Of a stretch of 32,684 bases of DNA, positions 9,863 through 18,061 are shown in pieces. This stretch comes from Bacteroidales bacterium UBA5226 (lineage in GTDB: Bacteria; Bacteroidota; Bacteroidia; Bacteroidales; UBA932), in assembly GCA_002409325.1 (NCBI GenBank), contig DHUU01000014.1:138190-170873 (forward strand), written 5' to 3'. Made by a program: the position numbers and the translations under genes. The stretch's first letter is position 1. Each line of letters begins with the position of its first letter. The notes beneath the pieces are model-generated. The model made no database searches and was not told the DNA's origin. It worked only from the letters and a program-made list of their open reading frames with translations.

Positions 9863-11809
9863 ATGAAAAAAATACTTTATATAGCTTTAAGTCTGTTGCT
9901 TATCCTTGGAATTTCCGGTTGTAATGACTGGCTGGATGTGAACGTAGACCCTGATAATCCCAACAACTCCAGCGCTACGGTGGAAAGCCGTCTTCCCTGG
10001 ATTCAGCACTATTATATGTATGCATGGGGTAGTGCCTCTATGCGTGGCGTTACAATAGCAGGTCTGATGACTCAGACATCTCCTACTTCTGGCAATGGGA
10101 AACTCTCTGCCTGGGATCCTTTGCAATCTTCCACTACGACATCCTATCAGAACTGGTTTATTGGCGCAGCCTGTAATATTGACGATATGATAGCTGCCGC
10201 AGAAAAAGAAGGAGCCTATCATTACATAGCTGCTGCCCATGCCATTCATGCCATGGGTTTTATGCTCATGGCCGATTTGTATGGTGAAATGCCTTACTCT
10301 GAACCCCTGGGAAGTAATCCGACGCCAATTTATGATGATGGCAAGACTATATTTAATGGCTGTATGGAGCGCCTTGACCTGGCTATTGATTTATTCAACA
10401 AGGCCCAGGAAGATGGCGCTACACCGCTGGCCGCTGGTGACAGCTGGAACCAGGGTGATGTGCAGAAATGGCTGAAATTATGCTACGGACTTAAAGCCCG
10501 GTGGCTGAACAAGCTTTCTAAAAAATCTGCACTGTACGATCCTCAGGCCGTACTGGATGCGCTGGCCAAAGCCCCGCAGTCCAATAACGACAACACCATT
10601 ATGAAGCACAGCAACGCAGGTGACCAGGATACCAACTTCACTGTGGGTGACCCCTACCAAACCAGTGTTATCTGGGACTGTGCAGCCTGGGGTGCCACAC
10701 AGCGTTATAACAAATGGTATGTTGACCTTCACACAAACCTCAGAGGCTCGGGTATAATTGATCCCCGGCTGGATAAGGTGTTCCCTGCCCGAATGAGCAA
10801 CATAAAAATCAATGATGCAGGAGCCATTGTCGATTACCAATGGTCCCGTGATCAGGGAGTGGATGTAATGTACGGAACGCGCAGAATATATGGAGCCCTG
10901 CTAAATGCCACCGTGGCTACTGCCAACGTGGCAAAAAGCTACACTATAACCAATTCCTCTCATAAAACTGCCATCCTGGGATTTTTTGACAAGGAAGGAT
11001 TTCCGTACACGGTAGAAGGTGATGTTGTTAAAGTTACTTATCCTAAAGGTTGTTTGTATATCAACACCAACGACTATAACCAGATTATGGACCTTAATTA
11101 CGTAAATTTGAGGGCTTTGGCCGTTTCACAGACGGGCGGACGGGCAGAAAATGATTCCTATTTCTACCCCGCTACCACCTCCAATGCTGTTGCGGGCACA
11201 GGATCTTTCTGGACTCGTCCCGATTCCGACTCGGATATTCTTACCTACTATGAAATGTGCTTTATTAAAGCAGAAGTTAACATGCGCATGGGAAATGCTG
11301 CCGCTGCATATACAGCTTACATGGATGGTATAAAAGCCAGTTTCAACCGTATGCAGATCAAGCTCCAGGACTGGGCTTCATCAGGCACCGCCAATCCGGA
11401 CCAGAAACCCATGATCCAGGCAGAAATTAACGCCTATTTAGCCAGCGCTGCTGTTGTTCAGAATGCAGCCCAGCTTACCATGGCCGATATTATGCTCCAA
11501 AAAGTCATTGCCATGGGTGTCAATCTGGAAACATGGAATGATATGCGACGGTTCAATTATGGTGCAGGCAACATCGGCAATTTCGGACAGGTTTACCTGA
11601 ATTATGTAAGACCTGCAGAATTCAAAGCCACCAATAAAATCCCCGGCACATCCCCCACACAGGAGAATTACTGGTTCCGCCGTTACAGCCAATGCTCTCA
11701 TGAGACCAATTACAACAAAGACAACACGGCTGCATCCAATCCTCTGGCCCTGACTTTTGAAAACGGACCAATATGGAGCGATCCCGTATGGTGGGACAAA
11801 GCTGAATAA
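9863..11809 (+). CDS. SusD-like nutrient-binding lipoprotein (susD2)
   Basis: A 648-residue lipoprotein whose signal ends GISGC (lipid Cys at residue 20) followed by NDWLDVNVDPDNPNN, a start typical of the SusD-like family 2 group rather than the RagB group of susD1. The helical region AAHAIHAMGFMLMADLYGEM with PYSEPL after it matches the SusD helix that packs on SusC. The C-terminal part has DIMLQKVIAMGVNLETWNDM then RRFNY, equivalent to the EIRRERR signature. It is the last gene of the susC2-susD2 unit and is followed by a strong terminator. No enzyme gene follows, so the substrate stays unknown. Confidence 0.93.
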   Translation: MKKILYIALSLLLILGISGCNDWLDVNVDPDNPNNSSATVESRLPWIQHYYMYAWGSASMRGVTIAGLMTQTSPTSGNGKLSAWDPLQSSTTTSYQNWFIGAACNIDDMIAAAEKEGAYHYIAAAHAIHAMGFMLMADLYGEMPYSEPLGSNPTPIYDDGKTIFNGCMERLDLAIDLFNKAQEDGATPLAAGDSWNQGDVQKWLKLCYGLKARWLNKLSKKSALYDPQAVLDALAKAPQSNNDNTIMKHSNAGDQDTNFTVGDPYQTSVIWDCAAWGATQRYNKWYVDLHTNLRGSGIIDPRLDKVFPARMSNIKINDAGAIVDYQWSRDQGVDVMYGTRRIYGALLNATVATANVAKSYTITNSSHKTAILGFFDKEGFPYTVEGDVVKVTYPKGCLYINTNDYNQIMDLNYVNLRALAVSQTGGRAENDSYFYPATTSNAVAGTGSFWTRPDSDSDILTYYEMCFIKAEVNMRMGNAAAAYTAYMDGIKASFNRMQIKLQDWASSGTANPDQKPMIQAEINAYLASAAVVQNAAQLTMADIMLQKVIAMGVNLETWNDMRRFNYGAGNIGNFGQVYLNYVRPAEFKATNKIPGTSPTQENYWFRRYSQCSHETNYNKDNTAASNPLALTFENGPIWSDPVWWDKAE

Positions 11810-11824
11810 AGCTTAATATCCCAA

Positions 11825-11863
11825 CAAAAAAAGACCGGCTAAATCAATTTAGCCGGTCTTTTT
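11825..11863 (+). terminator. Rho-independent terminator after susD2, bidirectional
   Basis: A 16-base perfect stem (11828-11843 with 11848-11863) including AAGACCGGCTAAA and its complement closes a TCAA loop. It is flanked by A residues on the left and T residues on the right, so it can stop transcripts from both sides. The following 122 bases up to 11985 hold nothing recognised. Confidence 0.93.
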
Positions 11864-11985
11864 ACATGCAGCGCACCGATGTTCAATCTGTTTGCTTCTG
11901 AAAACTGCTAATTCCCGGCTGTCATTGTTAAACAAGACCCTTCAGCTTCATAGGCGCTTATAATAGGCTGTGCAGCAGCTCCGTG

Positions 11986-12678
11986 TTATTGTCCGGATGT
12001 AAGGAATTTGAACAACAACAGTGATTTGTCAGGATCGGAGTAATCAACGGTGTTCTCGGCTACAAATTGTTCAATCAATGCTTTTTTTGCAGGAAAGAAA
12101 CGTTTGAAATTTTTATGGTTCAAAGCATACGCTTTCTTGTTCCTGATCAGGTAAGCATTCTGATGTACCGTATAGGGCGTGGATTCAACAGCCAGCATTC
12201 GTCCTCCTGTCTCCACATTGAAACCCTCACTCCTGAGATTTCGTTTCTCGATAGGCACATTCGGGGATTTTTCTTCCCGGCCGAATGCTCCATAACGTTT
12301 TTCTGCTTCCAGCTCCAGATATTGTTCTACGCCAAACATCACGTGGCCGTCTGTATCTAGTATCTGAATGTAATGGCCCAGCAGCGGAATGAAATAATTC
12401 CTGCCAATAAGTACAGCAGATATCTGGCTTTTATCTGTGAACAGATCGGGCTGCCCTTCTTCATCCAGGAAACAAAGCGTAGAAGAAGCCAGCAGGATGT
12501 TTAACTGTCCTTTATAGGTTGTACCGTCTACAAACTGGATGGTACCGGACATATAGGCCGGAAACATATAAAGCTCGGTATATGGCCTGGTGTGATCTAT
12601 GACCAGGAACACTCCCTGGGCCTGAACCGCAGTAAAGGTCCCCAACAGCAATCCCAATAAAGCAGAAAACGCTTTCAT
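11986..12678 (-). CDS. Secreted protein of unknown function
   Basis: I do not recognise this family. The likely start is the ATG at 12678, one base after the TGA of the upstream serine hydrolase gene (TGA-A-ATG), because it gives a clean signal peptide (MKAFSALLGLLLGTFTAVQA, then QG). A longer frame begins at 12717 but would put 13 extra residues before the signal. The mature protein (about 210 residues) has no membrane segment or lipobox. It is rich in short beta-like stretches (GTIQFVDGTTYKGQLNILL) and ends in a Lys/Phe-rich helical region (NHKNFKRFFPAKKALIEQFV). Related sequences of this kind in Bacteroidota are usually uncharacterised periplasmic proteins. The tight coupling implies joint expression with the hydrolase. 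Confidence 0.75.
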   Translation of the reverse strand: MKAFSALLGLLLGTFTAVQAQGVFLVIDHTRPYTELYMFPAYMSGTIQFVDGTTYKGQLNILLASSTLCFLDEEGQPDLFTDKSQISAVLIGRNYFIPLLGHYIQILDTDGHVMFGVEQYLELEAEKRYGAFGREEKSPNVPIEKRNLRSEGFNVETGGRMLAVESTPYTVHQNAYLIRNKKAYALNHKNFKRFFPAKKALIEQFVAENTVDYSDPDKSLLLFKFLTSGQ

Positions 12679-12679
12679 T

Positions 12680-13882
12680 TCATTCCATGATTGCCCCGGC
12701 AATAATATTGGCCACACGTGTACGCATGCTTACTGCGGCCCCGTCATCGTAGGGATGAACCCTGTTGGCCAGCAAAATGACAGCCGTATCGGACTCGGGA
12801 TCAATTACCATACAGGTTCCTGTGTAACCGGTGTGTCCGTAAACCGTTTGGGGATTAAAAAGATTCCCGTTCCAGGAGCCTGCCCGTCCCCAGCCCAGCG
12901 TACGCCCATAAGCAGCCACTGCCTCAGGAACCCGTTCCATGGCTTTCACCGTCATGGGTCCCAGGATGCGTTTGCCGTTCACTTGTCCGCCGTTGAGCAG
13001 GGCCACGGCAATGACCGCCAGATCCTCTGCATTGGAGAATACCCCGGCGTTACCGGAATTCCCCCCGTTGAGTAACCGCGCCAGCGGATCATGCACCTTT
13101 CCCACCAAAGGCAGCCCGTCTTCCTGCAACTCTGTGGGAGCGCATAAAGCCAGCGTCTCTCCCTTGGGCATGTAGGTGGTATGCTCTAAGCCGAGTCGGT
13201 CAAAAACATTTTCCTGGGCATAACCGGCCAGCGTCTCTCCGGTGATCTTTTCCAGTACATTTTGTAATGTGATGAAATTCAAACAACTGTACTGATACCC
13301 TGTTTTTGGTTTGAAATCCCTGGGGCATTGGCAAATATATTCCATAAGCCCTTGAGGATTGGGAGATCCGTAACGCTCTATCAATTCCTGCGTAGGTCCA
13401 TACGGTGGCAGTCCCGAGGTATGGGTCATCAGGTCTTCTATGGTTATGGCCACACGGGAGCCTGTTTCAGGATCTGTCCAGGGTTGAAAACCCGGCAGGT
13501 ACTGATCTACCTGGTCCATGAGACGCAACCGGCCGGTTTCAACCAGTTGCATAATGCTTAAGGTCGTACCCACGCATTTGCTGACAGAAGCCAGGTCAAA
13601 GACCGTCTCCAGTGTCATGGGAAGCGTATCGGGGATCAGCTGCCGGTTGCCATAGGCTTTCAGGTAGGCGATCCTGTCATGCCGTACAACGGCAAGAACA
13701 GCCCCGGGAATGTCTTCTGCTTTTATGGCATCCCATATCACCCCGTCAACAAGCGCCAGACGTTCCGGGTCAAGCCCTACGGACCGGGGCGTTGCAGCCG
13801 GTATGTCCGTATGGGTTGCTGTTTGGGTGCAGGCTGCAACAGCCCACACCCCCAGCACCAAAAAAATGATTTTAAATTTCAT
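12680..13882 (-). CDS. Serine hydrolase lipoprotein, beta-lactamase class C / S12 fold
   Basis: The protein (400 residues) has a lipoprotein signal ending VAAC (lipid Cys 18) and one catalytic domain of the class C beta-lactamase and D-Ala-D-Ala peptidase superfamily. The nucleophile motif SxxK is SVSK (Ser99, Lys102). The second motif region is YSCLN (Tyr198), where the usual YxN Asn is replaced by Cys at the +2 position. The third motif is HTG in YGHTGYTGT near the C-terminus, replacing KTG. These features fit an esterase or peptidase-like member rather than an antibiotic-resistance enzyme; the true substrate is unknown. It follows the M3 peptidase gene by four bases and precedes the unknown protein by one base, so it is central in an operon. 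Confidence 0.85.
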   Translation of the reverse strand: MKFKIIFLVLGVWAVAACTQTATHTDIPAATPRSVGLDPERLALVDGVIWDAIKAEDIPGAVLAVVRHDRIAYLKAYGNRQLIPDTLPMTLETVFDLASVSKCVGTTLSIMQLVETGRLRLMDQVDQYLPGFQPWTDPETGSRVAITIEDLMTHTSGLPPYGPTQELIERYGSPNPQGLMEYICQCPRDFKPKTGYQYSCLNFITLQNVLEKITGETLAGYAQENVFDRLGLEHTTYMPKGETLALCAPTELQEDGLPLVGKVHDPLARLLNGGNSGNAGVFSNAEDLAVIAVALLNGGQVNGKRILGPMTVKAMERVPEAVAAYGRTLGWGRAGSWNGNLFNPQTVYGHTGYTGTCMVIDPESDTAVILLANRVHPYDDGAAVSMRTRVANIIAGAIME

Positions 13883-13886
13883 GGCT

Positions 13887-15989
13887 TTATTTCAGTAAAC
13901 CCCGGTTGCGCAGCAACGGGATCTCGGTCGGTTGTTTCCCTCGGAAAAGCAGGTACTGATCCATGGGCTCACCCCATCCGCCTTCGGTAAGGATGTGTTT
14001 GCGGAACTTACCAGCGGTTTCCTGATCAAAGATATCCCCCGCCTCCTTAAAGGTATCAAAGGCATCTGCATCCAGGATCTCGGCCCACAGATAAACATAA
14101 TACCCCACAGCATATCCTCCGCTGAAAATATGGGAGAAATACGTGGAACGGTACCTGGGTATGATCTCGTCCATGAGTCCGTATTTCTGCATGGCATTCT
14201 TCTCAAATTCATTTACGTCGTATGACTGTTCCTCTGCTGCAGCATGCCATTGCATATCGAGCAGGGCAGCGGCTATGAATTCAACGGTCATGAAGCCCTG
14301 GTTGAAATGGCTGCTGTTCACCAGCTTTTGAATCATATCTTCCGGCATGGGTTCACCGCTTTGGTAATGGCGGGCATACACCTGGAGTACTTCGGGCTGT
14401 ATGGCCCAATGCTCATTAATCTGGGAAGGCAATTCCACCATATCGCGCGGCAGGGCCCCGCATATCCGGTCATAATCGCCCCGGCCAAAGAATCCGTCCA
14501 GGGCATGTCCGAATTCATGGAACAGGGTCTCGGCTTCGTCCCAGCTCAGTAAGACCGGCTGATCGTCAACCGGTTCGGGGAAATTGGTTGTTACCGTTAC
14601 CAGCGGGAATTGTTCGCTGCCATCGGGCAGTTTTTTGTAACCGCGCAAACCGGAACACCATGCCCCGGCATTTTTGCCTTCACGAGTGGGGTAATCCAGG
14701 TACAGAATGGCCAGGTGGCTGCTGTCCCTGTCCTTTACCTGATAAGTTTCCACTGCTGTGTTGTACACGGGAATGTCGGTCTGCTTTTCAAAGGTTAGTC
14801 CATACAACTTGTTGGCAACATAAAACAGTCCGTCCCTTACGTTTTCCAACTTCAAATACGGTTTGATCTGTTGTTCGTCGAGGTCGTATTTTTCCTTGCG
14901 CAATTTTTCGGCATAATACCACCAATCCCAGCTTTCCAGCTTGAATCCGGCACCTTCTGCATCGGCAATTTTCTGCATGGCAGCCAGTTCCTCTTTGGCC
15001 ACTTTCAAGGCAGGTTCCCAGACCCTCTGCAGGAAGGAAACCACTGTTTCCGGTGTTTTGGCCATATTGTTTACCAGCACAAAATCGGCATAGGTGTCGA
15101 ATCCAAGGATTTTGGCCCTGCGTACCCTCAGGTTGACAATCTGGCCGACGATCTCTTTGTTGTCGTTTGTGTTGTTGTTATCTCCCCGCATGATATACCC
15201 CTTGTACAGTTTTTCCCTCAGGTCCCGGTTTTGAACGTATTGCAGGAACGGAATCCAGGAGGGTTTGTTGGGTGTAAAAACGTACTTCCCGTCCATGCCA
15301 AGCGATGTTGCAAGGCTTGCGGCAGCGCGAATATTGCTTTCGGGAAGTCCGGCCAGGTCTTCTTCGTTATCCACTACCATCTTAAACGCATTGGTCTCGG
15401 CCAGCAGATTCTGACTGAACTGAAGGCTCAGGTTAGACAACTGCGTGTTGATGTCTTTGAGTATTTCCTTATCCTGTTCTGATAAAGCGGCCCCACTCCG
15501 GATAAAATCATCGTAATACTTTTCCAGTGTCCGCATCTGTTGCGGATTCAGGTTCAGTTCACTGCGTTTCTGGTACAGGGTACTGATCCTTTCAAAGAGA
15601 ACGGGATTCAGCTGGATTTCATTGCGGTGGCTGGTCAGTTCAGGGGTTATTTCACGGGCCAGGGCCTGTAACTGCTCATCGGTGTCGGCGCTGTTTTTTG
15701 TGTAAAATGCGGCATTTACCCTGCTTAGGAGTTCCCCTGCTCGGTCATAGGCGGCAACGGTATTATCGAAAGTGGGCTCTTCCTGATTATTTACAATGGC
15801 ATCAATTTCGGCCCGGTGTTGTGCCATAGCCTCCCTTATAGCAGGCATGTAATGCTCTGTCTTGATCTTGTCAAAGGGAGGTGTCTGGAAAGGAGTATCG
15901 TACTCCTGTAATAAAGGATTGTTTTTCATGGGATCAGATGTACAGGCTATAAGTAAGCCCATTAATAATAACAACAGTGTTTTTTGCAT
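13887..15989 (-). CDS. dcp: M3 family dipeptidyl carboxypeptidase lipoprotein
   Basis: M3 zinc peptidases of the Dcp group remove dipeptides from the C-terminus of oligopeptides. The 700-residue protein has the expected length and the zinc motif HEFGH at residues 491-495, with the third zinc ligand Glu519 in MVELPSQ, 24 residues after His495. The downstream Tyr/His-rich segment (SGGYAVGYYVYLWAEILDADAFD split over 610-640) is the conserved substrate-binding region. The N-terminus carries a lipoprotein signal (LLIACTS, lipid Cys near 16), so the enzyme is in the periplasm or on the outer membrane rather than in the cytoplasm as in E. coli. It lies 13 bases downstream of the glycosyltransferase and four bases upstream of the serine hydrolase. 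Confidence 0.93.
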   Translation of the reverse strand: MQKTLLLLLMGLLIACTSDPMKNNPLLQEYDTPFQTPPFDKIKTEHYMPAIREAMAQHRAEIDAIVNNQEEPTFDNTVAAYDRAGELLSRVNAAFYTKNSADTDEQLQALAREITPELTSHRNEIQLNPVLFERISTLYQKRSELNLNPQQMRTLEKYYDDFIRSGAALSEQDKEILKDINTQLSNLSLQFSQNLLAETNAFKMVVDNEEDLAGLPESNIRAAASLATSLGMDGKYVFTPNKPSWIPFLQYVQNRDLREKLYKGYIMRGDNNNTNDNKEIVGQIVNLRVRRAKILGFDTYADFVLVNNMAKTPETVVSFLQRVWEPALKVAKEELAAMQKIADAEGAGFKLESWDWWYYAEKLRKEKYDLDEQQIKPYLKLENVRDGLFYVANKLYGLTFEKQTDIPVYNTAVETYQVKDRDSSHLAILYLDYPTREGKNAGAWCSGLRGYKKLPDGSEQFPLVTVTTNFPEPVDDQPVLLSWDEAETLFHEFGHALDGFFGRGDYDRICGALPRDMVELPSQINEHWAIQPEVLQVYARHYQSGEPMPEDMIQKLVNSSHFNQGFMTVEFIAAALLDMQWHAAAEEQSYDVNEFEKNAMQKYGLMDEIIPRYRSTYFSHIFSGGYAVGYYVYLWAEILDADAFDTFKEAGDIFDQETAGKFRKHILTEGGWGEPMDQYLLFRGKQPTEIPLLRNRGLLK

Positions 15990-16002
15990 AATATATTGTG
16001 TT

Positions 16003-17139
16003 TTAGGTATGTGACAAATTTTTTAGATGGTCTGCAAAATCACCCAAATCGTTTGCAAACCGTTCCCAGGTAAGAGCCACTTTCTCTTTCCGTATATTGG
16101 CCACAAATATATCCCTGTCCATGGTATAGAATTTCCGGATGGCCCTGTTCAGGGAGTTGGCGTCGGTCCCCGAAGCAACCAGTCCGGTCCCGGGCCCTTC
16201 CACCGCTTCTGCGAGCCCTCCGGCAGGGGTGACTATTACCGGAACCTCAAAATGATAAGCCATGGCCGAGATGCCGCTTTGGGTGGCCGTACGGTAGGGC
16301 AGTATGCAGACATCGGCACAGGAAAAGAAAGCCGGGACCTCTGCATCGGCAATATACCGATTGAAAACCTTCACAGCGGAACGATCCGGCAAAGTTTGTA
16401 TAATCTGTTCGTACTTGTCAAAACTACCATAACTTTCACCTGCAATCACCAGCTGGTAGGTGTCTCCCAGATCCCGGAAAGCATCCAGCAACAGGTCCAG
16501 TCCTTTATAATCCCTGATAAAACCGAAAAATAGCAATGTTTTACGGTTGGGGGCAAGCCCCAGCCTGGCTTTGGCACCGGCGGGATCTTCCGGTTGCCCG
16601 AAATGGTCATACAACGGGTGGCTCTTAAGGATAAAGGGCATTCCCGGATTCAGGGACAGAATATCATCCCTTACGGCGCTGCTCATGGCCACACAACCAT
16701 GGTTCTGCGCAAGGAACCAGCGGGAAAGCGGCTTGTCCATAAACATTCTCTCATGGGGGATCAGATTGTCTATCACAGAAACAACCGTGCAGCCCTTTTT
16801 TTTCAGTTGGCGGGCTACCCACCCCAGGGAAGGTGCAAAAAAAGGCATCCAGTACCTCATCAGCAGCAGGTCAGGTTTTTCCCGGGCAATGATGCCGGCC
16901 GTCTTTTGGTAAGAAAAAGGATTTACAGAATCCAGAAGAGCTTTTGACGGGACAGAGGCCGCCCGATCTTCTGCCGGCACATATTGTGTTTTCCCGGGGA
17001 ACAGCAACGATGGGTATTGCCTTGTGAAATTATACGCTTTTACACTGTGGTTTTTATCCAGTTCTCTGAACAGGTTGGCGTTGAATTGTGCTATCCCGCC
17101 CCGGTAAGGATAAAAGACAGATAAATAAGCGATTTTCAT
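16003..17139 (-). CDS. GT4-family glycosyltransferase
   Basis: The 378-residue protein has the two Rossmann halves of a GT-B enzyme. The N-terminal half begins MKIAYLSVFYPYRGGIAQFN, with the GG loop that holds the acceptor side, and the C-terminal half has LLFFGFIRDYKGLDLLLDAF and later SGISAMAYHFEVPVIVTPAGG and LAEAV, matching the nucleotide-sugar site of GT4 retaining transferases. The start at 17139 is chosen because the -7 promoter box lies only six bases upstream; a longer frame from 17193 would start upstream of that promoter. No membrane segment is seen, so it is a cytoplasmic enzyme, probably making a lipid-linked glycan. It heads the run of minus-strand genes down to 11986 and is the only biosynthetic one among them. 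Confidence 0.88.
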   Translation of the reverse strand: MKIAYLSVFYPYRGGIAQFNANLFRELDKNHSVKAYNFTRQYPSLLFPGKTQYVPAEDRAASVPSKALLDSVNPFSYQKTAGIIAREKPDLLLMRYWMPFFAPSLGWVARQLKKKGCTVVSVIDNLIPHERMFMDKPLSRWFLAQNHGCVAMSSAVRDDILSLNPGMPFILKSHPLYDHFGQPEDPAGAKARLGLAPNRKTLLFFGFIRDYKGLDLLLDAFRDLGDTYQLVIAGESYGSFDKYEQIIQTLPDRSAVKVFNRYIADAEVPAFFSCADVCILPYRTATQSGISAMAYHFEVPVIVTPAGGLAEAVEGPGTGLVASGTDANSLNRAIRKFYTMDRDIFVANIRKEKVALTWERFANDLGDFADHLKNLSHT

Positions 17140-17145
17140 ACATTG

Positions 17146-17178
17146 CAAAATTAGCAAATTTGGAGTATAAACAACAAA
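17146..17178 (-). promoter_or_regulatory. Promoter of the glycosyltransferase operon
   Basis: On the minus strand TTTG (17178-17175), 21 bases, then TAATTTTG (17153-17146) matches the Bacteroides promoter at every defined position. The -33 box overlaps the T tract of the rpsC terminator. The -7 box ends only six bases before the ATG at 17139, so the transcript should have almost no leader. Confidence 0.75.
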
Positions 17179-17204
17179 AAAGGCCCTCCGCAACCGGAGG
17201 GCCT
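17174..17204 (-). terminator. Rho-independent terminator after rpsC
   Basis: A 10-base perfect stem, AGGCCCTCCG (17181-17190) with CGGAGGGCCT (17195-17204) around a four-base loop, is followed on the minus strand by a T-rich tract. It lies about 22 bases after the rpsC stop and ends the ribosomal unit there, instead of allowing read-through into rplP. Confidence 0.93.
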
Positions 17205-17226
17205 GATTCTGGTTTTGTTCAGTTGT

Positions 17227-18060
17227 TTAGCGACGGGGTGCGCGATCCCTTCTGCCTCCGTCGCGGCGATCTCCTTCCCTGCGGTCTCCGCCCCTTCCAT
17301 CACGGCGGTCTCCACCTCTTCCATCGCGGCGATCACCTCCACGGCGGTCTCTTACGCCCCTTCCGCCGCGGTTTTCACCGGGCATTTTGGCGGCTCCTGC
17401 GGCTGTTGCTGCCGTTCCCACGTTGGGGGAAAGGTCACGTTTGCCATAGACTTCACCGTTGCAAATCCACACCTTGATGCCAAGAACGCCTACCTTGGTA
17501 TGGGCCTCGGCCAATGAGTAATCTATATCGGCGCGAAATGTATGTAAGGGCGTACGGCCTTCCTTGAACATCTCCCGGCGGGCCATTTCGGCACCACCCA
17601 AACGGCCTCCTATCAACACCTTTATACCTTCTGCTCCCATCCGGATGGTAGAAGCCATAGCCATTTTAATGGCACGGCGGTAGGACACACGGCCTTCTAT
17701 CTGCCTGGCAATGTTGTTGGCAACAATGGTGGCATCCAGTTCCGGGCGTTTCACTTCAAAGATGTTGATCTGGACTTCTTTATTGGAAATTTTCTTCAGC
17801 TCCTCTTTCAGCTTGTCAACCTCTTGGCCGCCTTTACCAATGATAATACCGGGACGGGCGGTGTGGATGGTAACAGTAATAAGCTTAAGGGTTCGTTCTA
17901 TCACTATGCGGGACAGACTGGCTTTTGCCAGACGGGCGGTCAGGTATTCCCTTATACGAGAATCTTCTGCAAGCCTTTCTGCATAATTACCGCACCAGCT
18001 TGAATCCCAACCACGGATGATACCTACACGGTTACTGATAGGATTAGTTTTTTGTCCCAT
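17227..18060 (-). CDS. rpsC: 30S ribosomal protein S3
   Basis: S3 sits at the mRNA entry channel of the small subunit. The 277-residue protein has the N-terminal domain (MGQKTNPISNRVGIIRGWDS), the type II KH domain with the GxxG loop in PGIIIGKGGQEV (around residues 69-80), and the C-terminal domain (GAEGIKVLIGGRLGGAEMAR). Beyond residue about 212 it has a tail of roughly 65 residues rich in Gly, Arg and Asp, with a repeated GGDRRDGR unit. Extended S3 tails are known in Bacteroidota, but their role is not settled. It is the last gene of this ribosomal unit and is followed by a terminator; the expected neighbour rplP is absent. Confidence 0.97.
   Translation of the reverse strand: MGQKTNPISNRVGIIRGWDSSWCGNYAERLAEDSRIREYLTARLAKASLSRIVIERTLKLITVTIHTARPGIIIGKGGQEVDKLKEELKKISNKEVQINIFEVKRPELDATIVANNIARQIEGRVSYRRAIKMAMASTIRMGAEGIKVLIGGRLGGAEMARREMFKEGRTPLHTFRADIDYSLAEAHTKVGVLGIKVWICNGEVYGKRDLSPNVGTAATAAGAAKMPGENRGGRGVRDRRGGDRRDGRGGDRRDGRGGDRREGDRRDGGRRDRAPRR
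17272..17340 (-). repeat. 24-base repeats coding the Arg/Asp/Gly tail of S3
   Basis: Three successive units encode GGDRRDGR, GGDRRDGR and GGDRREG (residues 241-263), continuing into related Arg/Asp/Gly sequence to the stop. The units are nearly identical at DNA level, so copy number could change by slippage between strains. Confidence 0.75.
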
Positions 18061-18061
18061 A

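Noticed and set aside
14871..15482. Plus-strand open frame of 203 codons.
   Set aside because: It lies opposite the M3 peptidase gene, has no recognisable domain and is a shadow of that gene's codon pattern.
17255..17367. Short direct repeats that could suggest a CRISPR-like array.
   Set aside because: The repeats are in frame with rpsC, have no unique spacers and encode the Arg/Asp/Gly tail.
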